DNA of 64,000 bases. Source: Pantoea eucrina (GTDB lineage: Bacteria; Pseudomonadota; Gammaproteobacteria; Enterobacterales; Enterobacteriaceae). The position numbers and the translations under genes were made by a program. Positions 27,049 through 37,362 of the stretch are shown here, piece after piece. The number at the start of each line of letters is the position of its first letter. Position 1 is the first letter of the stretch. Location: positions 124,001 to 188,000 of the forward strand of contig NZ_MAYN01000001.1 of NCBI RefSeq assembly GCF_001691555.1. Reading direction: 5' to 3'. A model generated the notes under the pieces. It was given only the letters and a program-made list of their open reading frames with translations, did no database searches and was not told where the DNA came from.

Positions 27049-28917
27049 ATGAAACACCCGCACAAAGCCTCGCTGCCTGCTGGCATGCTGGCCGCTGCCG
27101 GTATCGTCTTTGGTGATATCGGCACCAGCCCGCTTTATACCCTGAAAGAGTGTCTGTCGATTCTGCCCGACGGCAGTGTCTCACCGGCTGCCGTCATGGG
27201 CTTTTTATCGCTGATCTTCTGGGCGCTGACGTTGATCGTTACGCTGAAGTATGTCTGTTTCGTTATGCGCGCGGATGATGACGGAGAGGGGGGCATCCTG
27301 ACGCTGATGGCGCTGGCCCGACGCGGCGTCAGCAGCAAAGCGGGACACGTTGTCATGCTGGCGGGCCTGATTGGCGGCGCGTTCTTTTATGGCGACGGCG
27401 TGATCACCCCGGCGATTTCGGTGCTTTCCGCCATTGAGGGCATAGAGGTCATCTCACCGGCGCTGAAACCGTTTATTGTACCGCTGGCGCTGGTTATTCT
27501 GACGCTGCTGTTTGTCATTCAGCGTCAGGGCACCGACAAGGTCAGCCGCATATTCGGGCCGGTGATGTTTATCTGGTTTGCCGCCATTGCGCTGCTTGGG
27601 GTGCGCGGCATTTTGCTTCATCCGCAGGTGCTCCAGGCGCTGAGCCCGCACTATGCGCTCGGTTTTCTGCTCAGCCACCCTGCGCTGGCGCTGGCGGCGC
27701 TTGGCATGGTAGTGCTGGCCGTCACCGGTGCCGAGGCGCTCTATGCTGACATGGGGCATCTGGGTAAAACCCCTATCCGCCTCGCCTGGCTGGTTGTCGC
27801 CATGCCTGCGCTGGTACTCAACTATTTTGGTCAGGGCGCACTGGTCATTGCGGATAGCACCGCGCTCAGTAATCCCTTTTATCTGCTGGCACCGGCGTGG
27901 GGGCAAATCCCGCTGATCGTGCTCTCTACGCTGGCAACGGTTATCGCCGCGCAGGCAGTTATCTCGGGTGTCTATACGCTGACGCATCAGGCGATACGGC
28001 AGGGTTTTCTGCCGCCGATGCGCATTATCTTCACGTCGCATACCGAGTCAGGTCAGATCTATATTCCGGTAGTGAACTGGCTGCTGTTTACCGCAGTGAT
28101 GCTGATAGTAATAACCTTCCGTGAGTCGTCGGCGCTCTCCTCTGCTTACGGCATTGTCGTAACCGGAACGATGGTGATCACCGCCGGACTGGCAGGTGTA
28201 GTGGCGCGGCGCAACTGGCACTGGCCGCTGCCGCTGGCCGGGCTGTTCTTACTCATCATGCTGAGTATCGATGTGCCGCTGTTTATCGCCAACCTGATGA
28301 AGCTGCTCTCCGGCGGCTGGATCCCGGCGCTGCTGGCGCTGACCATGATGGCGCTGATGCTGACCTGGAGCAGCGAACGCAACCGGCTGATCCGGCGGCT
28401 CGACAGCAGTCAGGCCAGCCTGCTGGCGCTGGTCAGCTCGCTGGAAAAAAGCCCGCCCAGCCGCGTGGAGGGTACCGCCGTGTTTCTGGCGCGTAAAGAG
28501 TTTGAGATCCCGCAGGCGCTGCTGCATAACCTTAAGCATAACCGCGTGCTGCACCGGCGCGTTGTGCTGCTGCATATCCGCACTATCGATACGCCGCGCG
28601 TGCATAATCAGCAGCGTATTACGCTGACGCCGCTCTCTGCTTCCTTCTGGCAGGTGACTGCGGCCTATGGCTGGCGTGAAACGCCGTCGATGACAGAGAT
28701 CCTGCATCTGTGCGGACTGGAGGGTTTTGGCTGCTCGGTTAATGAAGCGTCGTTTTTCACCTCCCACGATACGCTGGTGATGAAGCAGCGTCATGGTCTG
28801 GCGCGCCTGCGCGGCGGTATCTTTCACTTTTGCCAGCGTAACGCGCTGCGGGCGCATGAACAGTTTCATATCCCGCCAAACCGCGTCATTGAGCTGGGTG
28901 GTCAGCGCGAGTTTTAA
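27049..28917 (+). CDS. kup: low-affinity potassium uptake protein Kup
   Basis: K+/H+ symporter of the KUP/HAK family in the inner membrane. The 622-residue product has the same length as E. coli Kup and starts with the family block GIVFGDIGTSPLYTLKE. About twelve hydrophobic segments are followed by a hydrophilic C-terminal cytoplasmic domain (from about residue 440). GYGDGVITPAISVLSA-like motif is present as YGDGVITPAISVLSA. It has an AGGA ribosome site and is a single gene. Confidence 0.97.
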   Translation: MKHPHKASLPAGMLAAAGIVFGDIGTSPLYTLKECLSILPDGSVSPAAVMGFLSLIFWALTLIVTLKYVCFVMRADDDGEGGILTLMALARRGVSSKAGHVVMLAGLIGGAFFYGDGVITPAISVLSAIEGIEVISPALKPFIVPLALVILTLLFVIQRQGTDKVSRIFGPVMFIWFAAIALLGVRGILLHPQVLQALSPHYALGFLLSHPALALAALGMVVLAVTGAEALYADMGHLGKTPIRLAWLVVAMPALVLNYFGQGALVIADSTALSNPFYLLAPAWGQIPLIVLSTLATVIAAQAVISGVYTLTHQAIRQGFLPPMRIIFTSHTESGQIYIPVVNWLLFTAVMLIVITFRESSALSSAYGIVVTGTMVITAGLAGVVARRNWHWPLPLAGLFLLIMLSIDVPLFIANLMKLLSGGWIPALLALTMMALMLTWSSERNRLIRRLDSSQASLLALVSSLEKSPPSRVEGTAVFLARKEFEIPQALLHNLKHNRVLHRRVVLLHIRTIDTPRVHNQQRITLTPLSASFWQVTAAYGWRETPSMTEILHLCGLEGFGCSVNEASFFTSHDTLVMKQRHGLARLRGGIFHFCQRNALRAHEQFHIPPNRVIELGGQREF

Positions 28918-29143
28918 CCCGTGAACGCATTAGCATACGGCGTAAACCTGTAAGCAGATGCAACCAGGTTACTGCTGAAGTGACAAAGTTGTGGCAGAAC
29001 TTTTCTTAACAAGATATTAGCAATTAAAGCTAAACCAGACGGCGCGGCAGGGTGTTTAGTCACCTTGTCGCCCGCGCTTTTTTAAACCGGGCAGAAAAAT
29101 GCATAACGGACCCCCATCGTGCAATTATCTCAGGAGCAGGCTT

Positions 29144-29452
29144 ATGAAAGCGTTAATCAATGATGTTATCTCAATCTTCACTCCGCAGGATGTCCAGCCG
29201 GTACTGGTTCGTGCCGATCTGACACCCCAGCAGATCGCTTCACTGCGCCCTACCAGCGTGACCAGCGTAAGCTGGGCAACCTCAATGGATGAGTTAACCG
29301 ATGCGGTGGTCAAAAAGACGCTGGCAGCAGGCGCAGCGGGATATCACATCAGCGATGTGGAATCGCATGAACCGGCACATGACGGGCATCCGGTACTGGC
29401 AGCGAAAGCAACGCTCTATCATATCGGTGATGACATTGCGCTGAATGGCTAA
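29144..29452 (+). CDS. small DUF1471-like protein lacking a signal peptide
   Basis: The 102-residue product starts at the ATG with AGGAGC upstream; a longer frame from 29099 lacks such a site. The second half (DELTDAVVKKTLAAGAAGYHISDVES, then AAKATLYHI) follows the pattern of the YdgH/BhsA/McbA domain (DUF1471), a small alpha/beta fold of stress and biofilm proteins. Those are normally exported; this one has no signal peptide and would be cytoplasmic. Assignment is tentative. It is a single gene between kup and mqo. Confidence 0.6.
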   Translation: MKALINDVISIFTPQDVQPVLVRADLTPQQIASLRPTSVTSVSWATSMDELTDAVVKKTLAAGAAGYHISDVESHEPAHDGHPVLAAKATLYHIGDDIALNG

Positions 29453-29762
29453 CGCTGACGTCTCTGCGCCTGCTGAATAACTGGCGGGCGCCTGACGCAA
29501 ATTACCCGCAGTTTTATTTGCTTTACGTTCAGCCTGTGGTTATAAAGAATAACCGCGCAACAGAAGCGGTTATCCTGCTGATATTTACCCTACTCTTCCC
29601 GCCTTATTTGCTGCTTATTTAGCCTGAATATTGTTATGTAACTTAATTAACCGGTGTAAATACTTAAATAACTAAAAACAGGTTAATCTTTCCGTAACAA
29701 TATTTTAATTTGCCATCCGAATTTTTAACGTTCATCTGCACTGAATATAGAACAGGACTGGC
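29453..29762. other. AT-rich leader of mqo
   Basis: No gene is visible. The half nearest mqo is strongly AT-rich with TTAATTAACC and repeated TTAA motifs (29642-29712), in keeping with a promoter region, but no regulator site could be named. Confidence 0.3.
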
Positions 29763-31409
29763 ATGAATCAGACCAAAAAAATTGTGTCCGCGCTTTCGCT
29801 GACCGCACTGCTTGTTTCTTCAGCGGTTCACGCTGAAAATGCACCAGAAAAAACCGACGTGCTGCTGATTGGCGGCGGGATCATGAGTGCCTCTCTGGGC
29901 ACCTGGCTGCAGGAGCTGCAACCGGGCTGGAAACAGCTGATGGTTGAGCGTCTTGACGGCGTGGCGATGGAATCGTCCAATGGCTGGAACAATGCCGGTA
30001 CCGGTCACTCTGCTAACATGGAGCTGAACTACACGCCAGAGCGTGCAGACGGTTCAATCGACGTTAGCAAAGCGCTGGAAATCAATGAGTCATTCATGAT
30101 CACCCGCCAGTTCCTGACCAGCCAGGTTGAGCGCGGTGTGCTGCACGACCCGCGTTCCTTCATCAACTCTACGCCACATATGAGCTTCGTCTGGGGTGAT
30201 AAAAACGTTGAGTATCTGACTAAACGCTATGCGGCGCTGCAGAAAACTACCCTGTTCCAGGGCATGAAATTCTCAACCGATCACAAGCAGATTGAGCAGT
30301 GGGCACCGCTGGTGATGGAAGGCCGCGATCCGGCGCAGAAAGTTGCTGCGACCTGGACGCCGGTCGGTACTGACGTCAACTACGGTGAAATTACCCGTCA
30401 GCTGATCGGCAGCCTGAAAAAAGATCAGAACTTCACGCTGGAGACCTCGTCTGAAGTCACCGACTTCAAACGTAACGGTGATAACTCCTGGCACGTCACG
30501 ATTAAAGATGTGAAGAGCGGTAAAGATCGCAGCGTTGATGCGAAATATGTCTTTATCGGTGCCGGCGGCGCGGCCATCAAGCTGCTGCAGAAAACCGGCA
30601 TTCCGGAAGCGGACAACTACGGCGGCTTCCCGGTAGGCGGCTCATTCCTGATGACCGAAAACCCGGCGATCACCAGCCGTCACCTGCAGAAAGTGTATGG
30701 TCAGGCTTCCGTGGGCGCACCGCCGATGTCGGTTCCGCATATCGATGCGCGTAACCTCGACGGTAAAAAAGTGGTGCTGTTCGGGCCGTTCGCGACCTTC
30801 TCAACCAAGTACCTGAAAAATGGCTCGCTGTTTGATCTGCTGAGCGCAACCACCACCAGCAACGTTATGCCGATGACGCACGTGGGTATCGATAACTTTG
30901 ACCTGGTGAAATATCTGATTGGTCAGGTCATGCTGACGGATGATGATCGCTTTGCCGCGCTGAAAGAGTACTATCCAAACGCGCGCAAAGAGGACTGGAA
31001 ACTGATTCAGGCGGGTCAGCGCGTACAGATCATCAAGAAAGATGCGGATAAAGGCGGCGTGCTGAAACTCGGTACGGAAATTGTTACCGATCAGCAGAAA
31101 ACCGTTGCGGCCCTGCTGGGTGCGTCACCAGGTGCGTCAACCGCTGCGCCTATCACCCTGAACGTGATGAAATCGCTGTTCCCGCAGCAGTTTGCTTCAC
31201 CGGAGTGGCAGGAAAAAATCCGTTCTATCGTTCCGAGCTTTGGCCAGAAGCTGAATGGTAATACCGCGCTGACGCAGCAGATATGGGATAACACCGCTTC
31301 TGTACTGCAGCTGACCAAACCACCGGTCATTACTATGAGCGAGCCGCAGGCCGCGCCGATGCAGGCGAAGCCGCGTGAAGAATCTGCTAAACAGGATATG
31401 GCGCTGTAA
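29763..31409 (+). CDS. mqo: malate:quinone oxidoreductase
   Basis: FAD-dependent peripheral membrane enzyme that oxidises malate to oxaloacetate and reduces quinone, a TCA-cycle entry to the respiratory chain. The 548-residue product matches E. coli Mqo (548): FAD motif [10 protein letters not shown] (residues 34-43), [46 protein letters not shown], and [14 protein letters not shown]. As in E. coli the N-terminus resembles a signal peptide (SAVHA at residues 20-24). The 3' end has a Pro/Ala-rich tail. A strong terminator follows. Confidence 0.97.
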   Translation: MNQTKKIVSALSLTALLVSSAVHAENAPEKTDVLLIGGGIMSASLGTWLQELQPGWKQLMVERLDGVAMESSNGWNNAGTGHSANMELNYTPERADGSIDVSKALEINESFMITRQFLTSQVERGVLHDPRSFINSTPHMSFVWGDKNVEYLTKRYAALQKTTLFQGMKFSTDHKQIEQWAPLVMEGRDPAQKVAATWTPVGTDVNYGEITRQLIGSLKKDQNFTLETSSEVTDFKRNGDNSWHVTIKDVKSGKDRSVDAKYVFIGAGGAAIKLLQKTGIPEADNYGGFPVGGSFLMTENPAITSRHLQKVYGQASVGAPPMSVPHIDARNLDGKKVVLFGPFATFSTKYLKNGSLFDLLSATTTSNVMPMTHVGIDNFDLVKYLIGQVMLTDDDRFAALKEYYPNARKEDWKLIQAGQRVQIIKKDADKGGVLKLGTEIVTDQQKTVAALLGASPGASTAAPITLNVMKSLFPQQFASPEWQEKIRSIVPSFGQKLNGNTALTQQIWDNTASVLQLTKPPVITMSEPQAAPMQAKPREESAKQDMAL

Positions 31410-31431
31410 TCGCGGCCAGCCCTGAACCTGC

Positions 31432-31457
31432 AAGCCGGACACTGTCCGGCTTTTTTT
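31432..31457 (+). terminator. mqo terminator
   Basis: GCCGGAC and GTCCGGC form a tight stem followed by seven T. It overlaps the end of the convergent LysR gene, whose stop codon lies in the T-run. Confidence 0.85.
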
Positions 31458-32382
31458 ATGCCGGTAACCCGTCAGCAGAGCGCGCAAAATAGCTGTTCAG
31501 CAGCCGCCAGAGATAGTGTGCAGCAGGCGTCATGCGGTGATCGGCGCTGTGCAGCAGCTGACACTGGCTGTCGCGCGCGATGCGATGATCAAGCGGCACT
31601 GCAACCAGCCGATCGTGATCGAGAATACTTTTCAGCGTCTGCGGCGTCATAAACGCCACGCCCTGCCCGGCCAGCGCCAGTGAAATTGCGCTGGTAAACA
31701 GGTTACAGCTGCAGGCAGGCGTAAAAATCAGTCCTTCACTCCTGAACATGGCATTGAGGTAGCGCTGCAATCCAAACTGTTCATCCATACCAATAAGACG
31801 ATGCGCGGCCAGCTGTGACAATGTCACCTTTTCCAGCGTGGCCAGGGGATGCGAGGGCGGGACTACCGCACAGATAGGGCCGCGCCTGAAGCTGTTACAG
31901 CGCAGTCCGGGCGGACCTGAGGGGCCAAAACTGACCGCCATATCCACCTCCCCTTTGGCCAGCAGCGTCAGCGTGGTTTGCATATCTCCCGACTGAATAT
32001 TGACGAACACCGCCGGATAAGCCTGCGAAAACTCGGCTATAACATGGCGGATCACTTCATCCGCCATTCCCTGGCCCACGCGCAGCGTGACGCTGCCACC
32101 GCGCATATGACGCATATCCTGCAGCTGCCGCTCCAGCTGCCGGCGGCGCTGGCTGGTCAGCGCATAATCCTCTGCCAGCAGTTTACCGGCGTCGGTCAGA
32201 ACGACATTTCTGCCACGTCGTTCCAGCAGCGGCAGCTGCAGTGCGCGCTCAAGCTGCGCCAGCTGGCGGCTAATCGCAGAAGCGTTTACCCCCAGTGCGT
32301 CTGCAGCGCGGCGAATACCGCCATGCATCCCGACCTCATATAAGTAACTTATCGATTTTTCCGGATAGCTGGATAACGTCAT
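31456..32382 (-). CDS. LysR-family transcriptional regulator
   Basis: The 308-residue product has an N-terminal winged helix-turn-helix (residues 8-65; GGIRRAADALGVNASAISRQLAQLERALQLPLLERRGR) and a C-terminal LysR substrate domain. It is divergent from the M20 peptidase/permease pair with 118 bp between starts, the usual place for a LysR regulator of the adjacent operon. The effector is unknown; a peptide or acyl-amino acid is plausible from the neighbours. Confidence 0.9.
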   Translation of the reverse strand: MTLSSYPEKSISYLYEVGMHGGIRRAADALGVNASAISRQLAQLERALQLPLLERRGRNVVLTDAGKLLAEDYALTSQRRRQLERQLQDMRHMRGGSVTLRVGQGMADEVIRHVIAEFSQAYPAVFVNIQSGDMQTTLTLLAKGEVDMAVSFGPSGPPGLRCNSFRRGPICAVVPPSHPLATLEKVTLSQLAAHRLIGMDEQFGLQRYLNAMFRSEGLIFTPACSCNLFTSAISLALAGQGVAFMTPQTLKSILDHDRLVAVPLDHRIARDSQCQLLHSADHRMTPAAHYLWRLLNSYFARSADGLPA

Positions 32383-32500
32383 ACTTTGCGCTTATCTGTT
32401 GACCTGAGAGCAACAATAATAACCAGCGCGGCTTATTTTTCTACCGTGTTTTTTCTGCGCATACTGCCAGTGCAAACCCGACAGACAGGAAAAATATAAA

Positions 32501-33631
32501 ATGAAAGCGATCGCCCTTTATCTGGAACAGCACGCCGCAGACATTCTGGCGGATATTAAAAAACTGGTAGCGGCTGAATCTCCCTCTGACGATAAGCCTG
32601 CCGTCGACGCCTGCGGTGAGGTGCTGCAGCAGCTGTTTCAGCAGCGTCTTAACGTACGGGCTGAAATAACACCGCAGCAGCACTACGGCAATCACCTGAA
32701 ATTTTCGCTGGGCGGACAAACGCCGCAGAGCACCATTATTGGTCATTTCGATACCGTCTGGGATAGAGGTGAACTTACGCTGCGTGAAGAAGCGGGACGC
32801 TTATACGGTCCCGGCATTCTTGATATGAAAGCGGGACTGGTACAGGCGATCTGGGCAGTACGCGCGCTGCAGCAGCTTAACCTGCCCGGCTGGCAGCAGG
32901 TGGTGTTTCTCTGCAACAGTGATGAAGAGCTGGGCAGCCCCAGCTCACAGCAGTGGATTGAAACGCATGCGCAGGGCTCCACACAGGTCTTTGTTGTGGA
33001 GCCCGCAGTGGCGGGCAGCGGCGCGCTGAAGGTCGCCCGCAAAGGCACCGGCCGCTATGACCTTACGCTGACCGGCCTGGCCGCGCACGCCGGCAACAAT
33101 CCGGAAGAAGGCGCCAGTGCGGTTCAGGAGATGGCGCAGCAGATCCTGGCGCTGCACGCGCTCAACGCGCCTGACCGTGGCACTACGGTCAACGTCGGCG
33201 TTGCCAGCGGCGGCAGCCGGGCGAACGTTGTGGCGGATCGCGCCCGTCTTGAAGTGGATACGCGCGTCACCTCAGAAGAGGAAGCGGCGCGCCTGCATGC
33301 GGCGATCATGCAGCTGCAGTCGCACGATCCGCGTGTGACCCTGCACATCAGCGGTGAACAAAGCCGTCCGCCTATGCGCCAGAGCGCGGCATCACGCGCC
33401 TTGTTTACCCGCGCGGTGCACATTGGTCATCAGCTGGGACTGACGCTGGAGGGGGCCTCCGTTGGCGGCGGCAGCGACGGCAACTTTACCGCGGCGCTCG
33501 GGCTGCCCACGCTGGATGGGCTGGGGGCAACCGGTGCCGGGATCCATGCACGTCATGAGCATATTATTGTCGCGGAGGTGGTGCAGCGTACCGCGCTGCT
33601 GGCTGGCCTGCTGAGCGGAGAGACGCCATGA
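32501..33631 (+). CDS. M20-family metallopeptidase (carboxypeptidase G2-like)
   Basis: The 376-residue product has the M20 two-zinc motifs: GHFDTVWD (His and catalytic Asp), GPGILDMK (bridging Asp), NSDEELGSPSS (Glu general base and ligand), VVEPA, and HARHEHI near the C-terminus. There is no signal peptide, so it acts in the cytoplasm. Carboxypeptidase G2 relatives remove C-terminal glutamate from folates and N-acyl amino acids; the substrate here is not known. It overlaps the downstream permease by 4 bp (ATGA), implying that the permease supplies the substrate. Confidence 0.87.
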   Translation: MKAIALYLEQHAADILADIKKLVAAESPSDDKPAVDACGEVLQQLFQQRLNVRAEITPQQHYGNHLKFSLGGQTPQSTIIGHFDTVWDRGELTLREEAGRLYGPGILDMKAGLVQAIWAVRALQQLNLPGWQQVVFLCNSDEELGSPSSQQWIETHAQGSTQVFVVEPAVAGSGALKVARKGTGRYDLTLTGLAAHAGNNPEEGASAVQEMAQQILALHALNAPDRGTTVNVGVASGGSRANVVADRARLEVDTRVTSEEEAARLHAAIMQLQSHDPRVTLHISGEQSRPPMRQSAASRALFTRAVHIGHQLGLTLEGASVGGGSDGNFTAALGLPTLDGLGATGAGIHARHEHIIVAEVVQRTALLAGLLSGETP

Positions 33632-35022
33632 CACAGATACCGCTGGAAAAACCGGACACCGCTGTGCGCCAGCGGGAGGGCCTCAGCCCCTACCTGCTGC
33701 TGTTTATTATCCTGGTGCTGGCCGCTGTGTCGACCTGGCTTATCCCGGCAGGCGTCTACGATTATGAAACGCGTGACGGCATTAAGTTTGCCGTAAAAGA
33801 GAGTCTGCATGCGGTGCCGCAGAGTGGCGTGCTGCCGCTGGAGATCTTTATGGCGATTGCCGCAGGCATGGTCAAACAGGCACCGATTATCTTTCTGATC
33901 CTGTTTACCGGCGGCGTACTGGCGGTGATTGAGAAAACCGGTGCGATAGCCACCGCTCTGCAGGCGCTGTCGCGCAGCAGCACGCTGAGCGATACGCGCA
34001 TCATCATTATTTTCGCCGCGATTTTCTCCCTGCTGGGCACCACCGGCGTGGTTGTTAATGCGGTGGTCGCCTTTGTGCCAATCGGACTGCTGGTGGGGCG
34101 TTCACTCGGACTCTCCCCTATGCTTGGGGCCTCACTGGTCTACCTGACCTGCGCCGCCGGCTACAATGTTGCCATTTTAAATCCGGCCACTACCGGGCTG
34201 ACACAGCATCTGGCGCAGCTGCCGCTGTTCTCCGGCATGCTGCTGCGCGCCCTGACCTGCCTGCTGTTTGTGGTCAGCGCCGCGCTTTACCTGATCCACG
34301 CGGTGCGCCGGGCGCGTAAAAACGGTGAGTACCGGCCAGCGATGCGTGCCGAAGCAGAGAGTAGTGCACCGGTGACCGGGCGCCATAAGCTGATTCTGGC
34401 GACAACAGCGCTGGCGCTGCTGCTCTTTATTGCCGGTACGGTGCGCTATCACTGGGGCACCCGTGAGATGTCAGCGATGTTTATTCTGCTGACCATAGTG
34501 ATCGGGCTGCTGGGCCGCCTGTCCGGATCGGACATTGCCAACACCTTTCTGGCAGGCTGCGCCACGCTGGTTAAAGGGGCGTTTATCGTGGGTATGGCAG
34601 CCGCTATTTCGCTGGTGCTGCAGCAGGGTAATGTACTCGACCCCATTGTCGGGTTTCTTTCCGGCCTGCTGGAGCCGGTGCCCGCCTGGCTGGCCACCAT
34701 TGGCATGTTTATCAGCGCAGCGCTGATCCACTTTGGTATCTCATCCGGTTCAGGGGAGTCTGCGCTTTTGATCCCGATTTTCTCACCGCTGGGCGATAAC
34801 CTTGGCCTGACGCGTCAGGTAATGGTGCAGTCGGTGCTGCTGGGTGAAGGGATCGTTAACTGTATGAGCCCGACCTCCGGCGTGCTGATGGCGGTTCTGG
34901 CTACAGCTGGCGTCTCTTTCGGTCAGTGGCTGCGCTTTGTTGCCCCGGTCATCGCCATCTGGTTTGTGATCTGTGTAGTGATGCTGCTGATTGGTGTGGC
35001 TATCGACTGGGGTCCCTTCTGA
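33628..35022 (+). CDS. YfcC/DcuC-superfamily permease
   Basis: The 464-residue membrane protein has about twelve hydrophobic segments and the family blocks LIPAGVYDYE near the N-terminus, GTTGVVVNAVVAFVPIGLLV, and LIHFGISSGSGESALLIPIFSPLGD near the C-terminus. YfcC relatives lie next to peptidases or arginine-catabolism genes in many genomes, but substrates are mostly unproven. Translational coupling with the M20 peptidase suggests import of its substrate. Confidence 0.83.
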   Translation: MTQIPLEKPDTAVRQREGLSPYLLLFIILVLAAVSTWLIPAGVYDYETRDGIKFAVKESLHAVPQSGVLPLEIFMAIAAGMVKQAPIIFLILFTGGVLAVIEKTGAIATALQALSRSSTLSDTRIIIIFAAIFSLLGTTGVVVNAVVAFVPIGLLVGRSLGLSPMLGASLVYLTCAAGYNVAILNPATTGLTQHLAQLPLFSGMLLRALTCLLFVVSAALYLIHAVRRARKNGEYRPAMRAEAESSAPVTGRHKLILATTALALLLFIAGTVRYHWGTREMSAMFILLTIVIGLLGRLSGSDIANTFLAGCATLVKGAFIVGMAAAISLVLQQGNVLDPIVGFLSGLLEPVPAWLATIGMFISAALIHFGISSGSGESALLIPIFSPLGDNLGLTRQVMVQSVLLGEGIVNCMSPTSGVLMAVLATAGVSFGQWLRFVAPVIAIWFVICVVMLLIGVAIDWGPF

Positions 35023-35339
35023 CCGTGCCCTGCTCAGGCAGCGCCCGCTTTATTCAGGGGCTGCCTCTTTCTTTCCCGGAGATGATCTGTTTATCGACTG
35101 CAGTACTATTTTTAACGGGTTCGTATTGTTCTGGATCAATATTTTTATTCTTATAAAACGTTGAATGTAAAAAAATTATAATCACTTCATAAAATACTAC
35201 TCCGCTAACTAAATAATTACAGCAACGCTAAAAATAGCTATCAAGCTTCCGTTAGCCGTGACGATAGTAAATTGACGGCAGAGCATGAAGTCCGCACGGC
35301 TCTGGCCAGCATTTCAATATCTCACTAAAGGTGAATGTT
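35023..35339. other. AT-rich leader of the chemoreceptor gene
   Basis: No gene is visible. I looked for a flagellar sigma-28 promoter (TAAA-N15-GCCGATAA) and found only partial matches with wrong spacing. Confidence 0.3.
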
Positions 35340-37265
35340 ATGGGCCTTGCTCACTCCCTCTCAAATATTAAAATCGGAAAGAAACTGGGAGCCGGTTTTA
35401 TTATTGTGATTGCCGCCTCACTGGCAATAACTGTTATAGCATTTGATTGTTTTCGCAGTATTAAAGATAACTCAGCCCGGCGTACAGTCACGGTTGAGAT
35501 GGTGAATACGCTCAGCAAAGCGCGGCTGAATCGCACCCTGTATCAGTACACAAAAGATGAGCAGTTTGCCGTGCGGAACGTTGAAGCGCTGAAAGAACTC
35601 GCTTCACTTTACCAGCGTCTGGGTACGTTCAGCTGGGACGCAGAGGGTCTGCAGAAAGTGAATCAGCTGGGCGAACTAATGCGCAGCTATCGGGACCAGC
35701 GCGAAAAATTTGTCGCTGCCGCCAAAGAGACCACCGGCACCTTCAGTGCAATTACGCCCGCCACGCTGATTAAGCTGGCGCATCAGCTGGAATCGCTGAA
35801 CCGCGGCCTGACGCCAGAGACCGCGCCGCCGGTTATGCAGCTCACCGCCACGCTCTACGATACCGCGAATATTGAAGAGAACTTCCTGAAAAATCCGGGT
35901 GAAACCAGCAGAGATGCCATCACGGATAAATTTATTACCATCACCACCCTTACCGAGCTGCTCGGGAGTTTTAATCAGGGAGATATCACGACCGCAACCC
36001 AGGCTGTGCTGGCCACCATTAATCAGCAGCGCCCCGCCCTGATACCGTATATGAACGCCTTCAGCACCGAAAAAAGCGAATCCACGAGCCTGACAGCAGC
36101 GGCGGAACGACTGAACGCAGGCGTGGCTGAGATGTTCAGTTATCAGTCGCAGCTTTCTGCCTCGTTTATTAAAGGCGCCGAGTGGCGTATCGCTATTGCC
36201 GCCATGATCTGTGTGGTGCTGAGCCTGCTGATTGCCTGGCGCATTACGCGCAACATTACCCACCCGCTGCGTGAAACGCTCAGCGCGGCACAGCGTATTG
36301 CCGCCGGCGATCTGACCATCTCCCTGAATACCACCCGGGGTGACGAACTGGGCCAGCTGATGCAGGCGGTCGACACCATGAACCATAGCCTGCAGACCAT
36401 TATTGCTAACGTGCGCAGTGGCGTCAGCAGCGTGGCGCGCGCCTCCGCAGAGATTGCTGCCGGAAATACCGATCTCTCGTCCCGTACCGAACAGCAGAGT
36501 GCCGCCGTGGTGCAGACCGCCGCGAGTATGGAACAGCTGACCTCAACCGTGAAGCAGAATGCTGAAAACGCCCATCACGCCAGCCAGCTGGCGACCGACG
36601 CTTCCGGCAATGCGGGCCGCGGCGGCGAGATTATCCGTGACGTGATCACCACCATGAGCGGCATCAGCCAGAGCTCCGGTAAAATCGGTGAAATCATCAA
36701 TGTCATTAACAGCATCTCGTTCCAGACCAATATCCTGGCGCTGAACGCGGCGGTTGAGGCGGCGCGGGCCGGAGAACAGGGACGCGGCTTTGCGGTGGTG
36801 GCGGGCGAGGTCAGGAATCTGGCGCAGCGCAGCTCCGTGGCGGCAAAAGAGATTGAGACGCTGATCCGTGAATCACTGGATCGCGTTAACGACGGCTCCG
36901 CGCTGGTGGATCGCGCCGGCACCACAATGAACGATATTGTGCAGTCGGTGACGCAGGTCCGCGACATTATGGGGGAGATTGCGGCCGCGTCTGACGAACA
37001 AAACCGGGGCATTTCGCAGATTGCGCAGGCGATGTCGGAGATGGATACCACCACTCAGCAGAATGCTGCTCTGGTTGAAGAGTCCTCGGCCGCTGCGAGT
37101 TCGCTGGAATCTCAGGCGATTGAACTGGAGAAAACCGTGGCTATCTTCCGTTTGTCAGCAGAACAGGAAAATGCGGCGCGGGTTGCACCGAAGCCTGCCC
37201 TCGCACCATCAATGGTTAAACCCAAACCTGTCGCCACCGCCGACGCCAGCTGGGAAAGCTTTTAA
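35340..37265 (+). CDS. methyl-accepting chemotaxis protein
   Basis: Membrane chemoreceptor of 641 residues. TM1 is near residues 16-38, a periplasmic helical-bundle sensor spans about 40-285, TM2 about 286-306, then HAMP, then the signalling domain with the conserved tip [36 protein letters not shown]. The C-terminus is SWESF, resembling the NWETF pentapeptide that docks CheR and CheB. The ATG at 35340 has AAAGG 8 bases upstream; a GTG three codons earlier is less well placed. The ligand is unknown. Confidence 0.92.
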   Translation: MGLAHSLSNIKIGKKLGAGFIIVIAASLAITVIAFDCFRSIKDNSARRTVTVEMVNTLSKARLNRTLYQYTKDEQFAVRNVEALKELASLYQRLGTFSWDAEGLQKVNQLGELMRSYRDQREKFVAAAKETTGTFSAITPATLIKLAHQLESLNRGLTPETAPPVMQLTATLYDTANIEENFLKNPGETSRDAITDKFITITTLTELLGSFNQGDITTATQAVLATINQQRPALIPYMNAFSTEKSESTSLTAAAERLNAGVAEMFSYQSQLSASFIKGAEWRIAIAAMICVVLSLLIAWRITRNITHPLRETLSAAQRIAAGDLTISLNTTRGDELGQLMQAVDTMNHSLQTIIANVRSGVSSVARASAEIAAGNTDLSSRTEQQSAAVVQTAASMEQLTSTVKQNAENAHHASQLATDASGNAGRGGEIIRDVITTMSGISQSSGKIGEIINVINSISFQTNILALNAAVEAARAGEQGRGFAVVAGEVRNLAQRSSVAAKEIETLIRESLDRVNDGSALVDRAGTTMNDIVQSVTQVRDIMGEIAAASDEQNRGISQIAQAMSEMDTTTQQNAALVEESSAAASSLESQAIELEKTVAIFRLSAEQENAARVAPKPALAPSMVKPKPVATADASWESF

Positions 37266-37282
37266 TCGGCTCTGCGCAGACA

Positions 37283-37323
37283 AAAGCCCGTAAGCGGATG
37301 AAAAGCTTACGGGCTTTATTTTT
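37283..37323. terminator. bidirectional terminator between the chemoreceptor and foxA
   Basis: AAAGCCCGTAAGC pairs with GCTTACGGGCTTT around a short loop. T-runs follow on both strands, so it can serve both convergent genes. Confidence 0.85.
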
Positions 37324-37362
37324 GGCCTGCGTCAGCCGGAACGCCGGCAGAATGTGATCAGA

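Noticed and set aside
35100-35339. Sigma-28 flagellar promoter for the chemoreceptor
   Set aside because: Only separate TAAA and GCCG fragments are seen, with spacing far from the 15 bases required.
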